12,395 nucleotides of DNA, taken from assembly GCA_964490765.1 (NCBI GenBank), contig CAZBDV010000048.1:1-12395 (forward strand), given 5' to 3'. The notes beneath the pieces were generated by a model that had not been told where the DNA came from, did not search any database, and saw nothing but the letters and a program-made list of their open reading frames with translations. The first letter of the stretch is position 1. Each line of letters starts with the position of its first letter. The DNA is from CAZBDV01 sp964490765 (lineage in GTDB: Bacteria; Cloacimonadota; Cloacimonadia; Cloacimonadales; JAJBBL01). The translations under genes were made by a program, and so were the position numbers. Positions 7,835 through 12,395 of this stretch are shown one piece after another.

Positions 7835-9820
7835 CAGCAGTTCCTTTACACTATCGATGATAAGATCCATCTTGTAAGGTTTTTGCAGATATATCAGGCT
7901 TTTATCCTGCCCAGTTTTCAGGCTTGTGGGAATCTCGATAAAACCACTGGCTAATATATATTTCTGCTCAGGATTGATCTTCCTTATCTGCTTCAGAACC
8001 TCTTCACCATCCAGGCCGGGTAAACCCATATCAGAAAAGACCAGTGAGATTTCATCTTTATGTTCCCTGTATTGCTCCAATCCAATACGTCCATTTGTAG
8101 CTGTTAGTGTCTTATATCCCTCCATCTCCAGAAGCTCCTTCAGGCATTCCAACAGATCTACCTCATCCTCGATGAGAAGGATTGTATCCCTCTTCTGTTT
8201 CGTTAAATTCTTGACCTTCTGCTCATCTCTGCTGGTCTCAATATCCTGTAATTTGGGCAGATAGATATGGCATACTGTCCCCTTACCGTAACTGCTCCTC
8301 ACATCGATGTAACCCTGATGTGCCTCTATGATACCCTTTACAACCGGCATACCGAGTCCTGTTCCCTTCTCTGTCCCCTTTGTCGTAAAAAAGGGCTCAT
8401 AGATTCTCTTGAGCGTCTCTCGCTCCATACCATAGCCCGTGTCACTGATATCGAACCTGACATACTCCGGTTGTTGCGCATTCTTAAAGTGTTTCCTGAC
8501 TACTCCACCCGCCACTCTTCTCGCTGAGATCGTTATCTTGCCTCCGTCAGGCATGGCATCACGAGCATTGATACAGATATTCAGCAATGCCTGGCTTAAC
8601 TGATTCTTATCAGCACTGATCCGGGGTAGATTCGGTTCCAGATCTAGTACAATCGAGATCTTGCGAAGAAATATCTCTCTTAAAAGACTGACCAGTTCGA
8701 CTATTATCTGAGTCGCTTTGACACTCTCAAGCTGTGGCCTGGTCCGCTGAGCAAATATCTGGATCTGCTTAACCAGTGTTTCGGCACGCTTCAGAGCATC
8801 GTTGATCTTCTCACTTTCTGAAACCACAACACCTGTATTGCCGCTATTCTCACTTATATGTTTCACCTGTCCTGTTATACTCTTTAATATCTTGCCAAAA
8901 TCGTCTGATAATCCTCCGATTAGAGCACCAATACTCTCCAGCATCTGAATCTGAATAAGTTCATTAATCAACCTGCGTCGTTCAGTAACATCTTCAAAAA
9001 CACATATCCGGCTTAAATATCCCCCCTCCTCATCCTCTATAATCCTTGAATATCCTCGAATCAACTTACCATCGACAAACTCCAGTTCATCTACCAGCTG
9101 TATGTTTTCCTCACTCGACGGCACTACGAAAGACTTGATAAACAGAGATTTGTTGACTACTAGGTTGAGACAGACCTCCATCAATTTACGGAAATTGTAC
9201 TCACCCTGCTTGAGCCGGTCTTTTACGCTCTCTAAGTTCCAGACTTCACAAAACCGGTCACTGAAATAGAGTATATCCTGGGTTCTATCGTCGATTATAA
9301 GATAGGCGACAGGAGAATTCTCTGCTAGCTGGTTGAGAAGAGATTCCTGCCAGTGCAACTGCTTTTCTGCCGCTTGCAATCTGGCTTTATACTGCTGCTG
9401 CTCTCTCTTGTCTATCTCATCTTCCGGATTGGAATTTACCCCTGCTCGCTTCATGACCTTCTGATTTTTGTCCTCGCTGTGATCTGCAATATCAGAAACA
9501 ACTATATTATAGACTTTACCCAGTTCGGTTATCTCGGAATTCATCTGCCAGAGGTTGTATCGAACCCTGTTCTCACCAATAACTACCCTGTGACTGGAGT
9601 TGATAGATTTATCAACATCATCTACATAGCCCAGACGTTTGACGACAGTGGCCCTGTCATCATTGTGGATTAGTGAAAAGAGATTAATTCTCTTTATTGA
9701 TCGAGGATCGAGTCCTAGATAATCTCCCAGAACCTCGCTGATATAGATTACTTTGCCATCAGGCAGACATCTGGCCTGCATCAAAGGATTTCTGCTATCG
9801 ACTACGATTTTCTCACTCAT
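7826..9820 (-). CDS. Cytosolic PAS-domain hybrid sensor kinase with degenerate H-box and C-terminal receiver
   Basis: A 664-residue protein with no membrane segment, so a cytosolic sensor. Domains in order: a PAS-like domain at about 5-115; a charged, probably coiled-coil linker at 130-165; a second PAS domain at about 165-280 ending in VFEDVTERRRL; a DHp-like helical region at 285-360; a HATPase_c domain at 400-525; and a receiver at 545-664. The ATP-binding motifs are intact: N box NICINARDAM (414-423), DISDTGYGM (457-465), FFTTKGTEKGTGLGM (477-491). The receiver keeps E551/D552, phospho-acceptor D597, S625 and K647. The striking feature is the H-box: where relatives read GGIAHDFNNIL, this one reads GGLSDDFGKIL (302-312). 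The phospho-accepting His is Asp306 (codon GAC at 8905-8903), and the phosphatase Asn two positions on is also lost. The protein may therefore not autophosphorylate conventionally. A purine-rich ribosome site (GGGAGA) precedes the ATG. Its stop lies 4 bases from that of the converging aroB-like gene. Confidence 0.92.
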   Translation of the reverse strand: MSEKIVVDSRNPLMQARCLPDGKVIYISEVLGDYLGLDPRSIKRINLFSLIHNDDRATVVKRLGYVDDVDKSINSSHRVVIGENRVRYNLWQMNSEITELGKVYNIVVSDIADHSEDKNQKVMKRAGVNSNPEDEIDKREQQQYKARLQAAEKQLHWQESLLNQLAENSPVAYLIIDDRTQDILYFSDRFCEVWNLESVKDRLKQGEYNFRKLMEVCLNLVVNKSLFIKSFVVPSSEENIQLVDELEFVDGKLIRGYSRIIEDEEGGYLSRICVFEDVTERRRLINELIQIQMLESIGALIGGLSDDFGKILKSITGQVKHISENSGNTGVVVSESEKINDALKRAETLVKQIQIFAQRTRPQLESVKATQIIVELVSLLREIFLRKISIVLDLEPNLPRISADKNQLSQALLNICINARDAMPDGGKITISARRVAGGVVRKHFKNAQQPEYVRFDISDTGYGMERETLKRIYEPFFTTKGTEKGTGLGMPVVKGIIEAHQGYIDVRSSYGKGTVCHIYLPKLQDIETSRDEQKVKNLTKQKRDTILLIEDEVDLLECLKELLEMEGYKTLTATNGRIGLEQYREHKDEISLVFSDMGLPGLDGEEVLKQIRKINPEQKYILASGFIEIPTSLKTGQDKSLIYLQKPYKMDLIIDSVKELLKK

Positions 9821-9867
9821 AGATTCTCCCGCTGTTTTAAGACCTGGGCAAATAAATAACCAGTGAG

Positions 9868-9895
9868 CTTATATCTTATTTCCATTAAAATACAA
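9868..9895 (-). promoter_or_regulatory. Possible sigma-70-type promoter for the hybrid kinase gene
   Basis: On the - strand, TTGTAT (9895-9890) and TATAAG (9873-9868) are separated by 16 bases, placing a start site roughly 40 bases before the kinase ATG in an AT-rich stretch. The -10 match is good and the -35 match poor, so this is tentative. The rest of the 9821-10023 gap is AT-rich with no gene recognised. Confidence 0.3.
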
Positions 9896-10023
9896 AAAAC
9901 TACTCACCTTAACTATAGCAAGATTTATTTTTACCCTTCGCAATTTATTCCTATGTTGTATCTTCAATTCGTTGAGCCCTTCTTCTCTTCCTCGGTGCTG
10001 ATCTCCCGTTGCTTCCAGTCTCG

Positions 10024-10803
10024 CTATTCAGAGATCTTCAAACCCAGAAAGAGTGGATAAGTGATATGCTCCGATTTCTCCCAGCTTCCGAAAGCCGATT
10101 GAGGCGGTTCATAGTTAATGACCTCCACTTCGAATCCTGCAGATGAGAGTAGTCTGCTCACACGAGATTCTGTAAATAATCCACAGATATGCCTGTCGGT
10201 CAAAACCTCCAGCTTACCTTCTCGCCGATAGAGATAGACGAAAGTCATCTCGTATTCCGTGTCAGTTACATCGGTGTCGTATTTGTTCTCAACCACCGTC
10301 AAGATCTCATCTTCAGATGAATTAGTGTAAAGAATCGTTTCGTTCTGACTGAAATTCTCCTTCGTGTTATCGAGTAGAAAAAGAAAGACACCACCAGGTT
10401 TAAGATGTTGATAAGCGTTGGAAAAGAGAGACTTCAGGTCCTCATATGTCGTCATATAATCGACCGAATCTACCGATACGACATTATCAAAGGCCTGGTT
10501 TAACTCGATATCTCGCATGTCTCCCGGCAGATAGGTAACCTCAGGATTGAGTTTGGCGGCCCATTTCAGCATGGTGGGGCTTATATCGACGCCGGTAACC
10601 CCAAAATGCCGCTTGAATACATAGTCATTATGCCCACGTCCGCAACCGAGATGGAGTAATGTCTTACAGTCTCGCCGGCTCTTCTGTCTGATGATCTCGA
10701 CTATATTCTCAGTCTCCTCCAGGTAGTCTTCTAAAGGGCTTACCAGATGCCATAGATGAGACAAGTCGTTATAGAGCCTTCTCTGGTTTCTCATTTCTTC
10801 CAT
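10024..10803 (-). CDS. Class I SAM-dependent methyltransferase
   Basis: A 259-residue soluble protein with a Rossmann-type SAM-binding core. Motif I is LLHLGCGRGHND (49-60), followed by the acidic ribose-contact residue in GVDISPTML (D73), then GDMRDI (94-99), VVSVDSVDYM (108-117) as the motif IV region, and LKPGGVFLFLL (134-144). The N-terminal cap YNDLSHLWHLVSPLEDYLEE (11-30) and the C-terminal beta region around 185-235 would shape the acceptor site. It looks like a small-molecule methyltransferase, but the substrate is not recognisable; the ArsM cysteine pattern is not evident. The start is well supported: AGGAG lies five bases before the ATG. It is 125 bases downstream of a second, unrelated-looking methyltransferase on the same strand, and about 200 bases separate it from the kinase gene that follows. 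Confidence 0.9.
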   Translation of the reverse strand: MEEMRNQRRLYNDLSHLWHLVSPLEDYLEETENIVEIIRQKSRRDCKTLLHLGCGRGHNDYVFKRHFGVTGVDISPTMLKWAAKLNPEVTYLPGDMRDIELNQAFDNVVSVDSVDYMTTYEDLKSLFSNAYQHLKPGGVFLFLLDNTKENFSQNETILYTNSSEDEILTVVENKYDTDVTDTEYEMTFVYLYRREGKLEVLTDRHICGLFTESRVSRLLSSAGFEVEVINYEPPQSAFGSWEKSEHITYPLFLGLKISE

Positions 10804-10928
10804 ATCTACTCCTACTCTCCGGGATAATCATAGAGTAAACCACGAGCCGGATAGGGCCGACTCCCATCCTCCCCTGAGGTTCTCCTCTATCAAAAGATCA
10901 ATCACAAATTTTATATCTTGAAGAGATA

Positions 10929-11690
10929 CTACACTTCAGCGATGATGAGCATCTCAAAATCGTCGGGTGTGAGCCGGCGATCGCGGGAGAATTTACCCAG
11001 CTCCGCACCGTAGATAGCGATTTTCCTGAAACCAATGCTCTGGAGCAACCAGGTAATCTCGGGAGGGACATAGTATCTCTCGTTACAGCGAATTTCTTTT
11101 TTGTTACCGTCATCATCCTCTACAATCATTACATCTCGGTCACGAAAAGTAAGCAGGTCGAAACTACTCTCTTTGTAGAGGGTATTCTCTTCACCGGAGA
11201 TTTTGTTACAGAACTCCTTCACCGAATGAAAGAGTGGGAAGAGCCCGTTCAGGGTAGTAAAGATGAATTTACCCCCTTTTTTGAGTGCTTTTCTGGCATT
11301 CTGCAGAATTTGAAAATTCATCTCGTCGGTCTCCATCAGGGGAAATGCCCCCTCACAGAGCATTATGACCAGCTCGAATTCTTCTGTGAAATCCATATCC
11401 CGGGCATCCATTAGCCGGAAATCGATCTGGAGACCCTTAGCTGCCGCCTTCTCTTCCGCTCTTGTCAGCATTGATTTTGAAAGGTCTATGCCGGTTACCC
11501 GGTAGCCACGCCTGGCAAGTTCGATGGAATGCCGGCCGGTTCCGCAGCCGATATCGAGTATACGTACACTCCTGTCAAAACCGATCTCCTGCTCGATAAA
11601 ATCACACTCACCTGCTGTTCCTGAAGTGTAACTCTCCTGATCGTACTTCCGGCTGTAATTATCAAAAAGCTCTATATACCACTGACTCAC
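10929..11690 (-). CDS. Class I SAM-dependent methyltransferase
   Basis: A 253-residue methyltransferase that starts at GTG, with AGGAG about nine bases upstream. The SAM-binding core is clear: motif I RILDIGCGTGRHSIELAR (43-60), the acidic residue in VTGIDLSKSML (D69), then LMDARDMDF (93-101), ELVIMLCEGAFPLM (106-119) and LKKGGKFIFTTLN (136-148). The C-terminal part has RYYVPPEITWLLQSIGFRKIAIYG (205-228), the usual closing strand and helix of the fold. The N-terminal segment MSQWYIELFDNYSRKYDQESY resembles the lid of small-molecule methyltransferases. The gene lies 51 bases after an arsenate reductase gene, so the two are probably co-transcribed. That does not make it an arsenite methyltransferase: the conserved cysteines of ArsM are not recognisable. 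The substrate is unknown, and it differs clearly from the next methyltransferase outside the SAM motifs. Confidence 0.91.
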   Translation of the reverse strand: MSQWYIELFDNYSRKYDQESYTSGTAGECDFIEQEIGFDRSVRILDIGCGTGRHSIELARRGYRVTGIDLSKSMLTRAEEKAAAKGLQIDFRLMDARDMDFTEEFELVIMLCEGAFPLMETDEMNFQILQNARKALKKGGKFIFTTLNGLFPLFHSVKEFCNKISGEENTLYKESSFDLLTFRDRDVMIVEDDDGNKKEIRCNERYYVPPEITWLLQSIGFRKIAIYGAELGKFSRDRRLTPDDFEMLIIAEV

Positions 11691-11741
11691 AAATCTTGCT
11701 CCTCATTGAAATGCTCTTATAACTATTCTGAATAAGCGCTC

Positions 11742-12161
11742 TTATGAACTAAAAAATTCATCGATCCAGGTCTTGATCTTATCTCTGATCTCCCGTACTC
11801 CCTGTAGAATGGTCTCTTCGTCACCCTCGAGACTCGAGGGATCGGGGAAGCTTTTATGTAAATACTGCTTCCCGCCGGGAAAGTAGGGGCAGGTCTCTTT
11901 GGCATTATCACAGACGGTGACCACCAGATCGAATTTTTCCCCCTTGAATTCGTCGATACTCTTGGAATAGTGGCTGGAGAGATCGATCCCGATCTCGTTC
12001 ATAGCCGTGAATACAAAGGGATTGACCGATGAGGGGTGCGTTCCGGCACTGAACGCTTCATAACCATCTTTGAATAGATGGTTCAAAAGCCCTTCTGCCA
12101 TCTGGGAACGGGCAGAATTATGGGTGCAGATAAAGAGCACTCTCTTCTTCGTAGTCTCCAT
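11742..12161 (-). CDS. arsC: Arsenate reductase, thioredoxin-coupled (LMW protein tyrosine phosphatase fold)
   Basis: A 139-residue cytoplasmic enzyme of the usual length that reduces arsenate to arsenite, with electrons relayed to thioredoxin. The phosphatase-type loop CTHNSARS holds the nucleophile C12 and R18. The two further catalytic cysteines, C84 and C91 in TVCDNAKETCPYFPG, have the 7-residue spacing seen in Staphylococcus-type ArsC, and the general acid is D107 in FPDPS. Other hallmarks are SQMAEGLLNH (19-28), FSAGTHPS (37-44) and a central segment NEIGIDLSSHYSKS. All three cysteines argue for arsenate reductase rather than a plain tyrosine phosphatase. AAGGAG (12172-12167) lies five bases before the ATG, a strong ribosome site. 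No arsR regulator or arsenite exporter is in the window. The gene probably heads a small operon with the methyltransferase 51 bases downstream. Confidence 0.95.
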   Translation of the reverse strand: METTKKRVLFICTHNSARSQMAEGLLNHLFKDGYEAFSAGTHPSSVNPFVFTAMNEIGIDLSSHYSKSIDEFKGEKFDLVVTVCDNAKETCPYFPGGKQYLHKSFPDPSSLEGDEETILQGVREIRDKIKTWIDEFFSS

Positions 12162-12190
12162 AGGATCTCCTTAAACTGGCGTTATTCGAC

Positions 12191-12220
12191 TTTATTTAAG
12201 CCAGTCCTTGATTCTGTCAA
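12191..12220 (-). promoter_or_regulatory. Possible promoter of the arsC operon
   Basis: On the - strand a perfect -35 hexamer TTGACA (12220-12215) is followed after 18 bases by AATAAA (12196-12191), a 4/6 match to the -10 consensus. Transcription would begin about 22 bases before the arsC ATG, leaving just room for its AAGGAG ribosome site. A 7-bp dyad touches the upstream edge of the -35 box. Tentative. Confidence 0.38.
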
Positions 12221-12248
12221 TCGGAAACTGGTAATCCGGGATTCCGAT
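12220..12248. repeat. Dyad immediately upstream of the arsC -35 box
   Basis: ATCGGAA (12220-12226) and TTCCGAT (12242-12248) form a perfect 7-bp inverted repeat with a 15-base spacer, which itself holds the small dyad AATCC-G-GGATT (12233-12243). It overlaps the putative -35 box by one base, a position where a regulator could bind. It has no T-run and so is not a terminator. Regulatory function is speculative. Confidence 0.3.
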
Positions 12249-12334
12249 AAAGAACCGTAAGCCGAAAAATATACCTCTGTACAGATAACTGAGTGAAGCC
12301 ATAATAAGAGAATTAATTGTTCTGGATAAATAAA

Positions 12335-12395
12335 TGGTCGGGATGACTGGATTTGAACCAGCGACCACACGACCCCCAGTCGTGTACGCTACCCG
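12335..12395 (-). tRNA. tRNA-Pro (anticodon GGG), 5' end cut by the window
   Basis: Read on the - strand, the sequence gives the 3' part of a tRNA: end of the D-loop (GGTAGC), anticodon stem CACGA/TCGTG with loop CTGGGGG and anticodon GGG at 12377-12375 (reads CCC/CCU proline codons), a 5-base variable loop, T stem-loop GCTGG-TTCAAAT-CCAGT, acceptor strand CATCCCG, discriminator A, and an encoded CCA (12337-12335). The 5' acceptor strand and D-stem start lie beyond base 12395. Stems and loop sizes are all canonical. Confidence 0.95.

Noticed and set aside
10804..10928. Small hairpins (for example GAGG-TTCT-CCTC) between the two methyltransferase genes
   Set aside because: Stems are 4 bp with no T-run on the - strand, and no convincing promoter pair was found; nothing here can be supported as a feature.
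10929..11690. ArsM-type arsenite methyltransferase
   Set aside because: Position next to arsC suggested it, but the conserved cysteines of ArsM could not be recognised, so only the general methyltransferase call is kept.
11824..11840. Perfect inverted repeat CCCTCGAG-A-CTCGAGGG
   Set aside because: It is only 8 bp per arm, contains XhoI-like CTCGAG palindromes, and lies inside arsC coding for the expected DPSSLEGD segment, so coincidence is a sufficient explanation. No T-run follows.
12335..12395. tRNA gene end as a possible integration site for a mobile element
   Set aside because: No integrase, no second copy of the tRNA 3' end and no phage or plasmid gene is seen in the window.

Overview
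The window suggests a Gram-negative-type bacterium, possibly of the Bacteroidota/Cloacimonadota (FCB-like) neighbourhood. The grounds are a secreted beta-propeller protein that ends in an FlgD/T9SS-like C-terminal domain, envelope-glycan genes, and moderate base composition with tightly packed, overlapping genes. This placement is an inference from gene content; no rRNA or marker gene is present to fix it.

Left block, + strand, about 1-7821: one co-directional cluster whose promoter lies left of the window. It holds the 3' end of a polysaccharide-deacetylase-like gene, two GT4-type glycosyltransferases, a WecA/TagO/MraY-family polyprenyl-phosphate sugar-phosphate transferase, a large exported two-component-regulator-type propeller protein resembling PorZ, and a 3-dehydroquinate-synthase (AroB) family enzyme. 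Four of the five gene junctions overlap or are separated by only 15 bases, and the fifth gap is 58 bases, so an operon is likely. The first four genes look like assembly of a lipid-linked surface glycan: the transferase starts it on undecaprenyl phosphate, the glycosyltransferases extend it, and the deacetylase trims it. The PorZ-like protein would be exported to the outer envelope. The AroB-like enzyme supplies 3-dehydroquinate or a related cyclitol.

Right block, - strand, about 12161 down to 7826: a thioredoxin-type arsenate reductase (arsC), two different class I SAM methyltransferases, and then, after an AT-rich gap, a cytosolic PAS/hybrid sensor kinase. The kinase has an intact ATPase domain and an intact receiver, but an Asp replaces the phospho-accepting His of its H-box. 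The two blocks converge with stop codons only 4 bases apart (7821/7826).

Right edge: a partial tRNA-Pro(GGG) on the - strand with an encoded CCA end, cut in its D-loop by the window boundary.

No CRISPR array, insertion sequence, integrase or toxin-antitoxin pair was seen. The points most worth a second look are the His-less hybrid kinase, the PorZ-like protein inside a glycan-building operon, and a perfect 13-bp inverted repeat inside the aroB-like gene.
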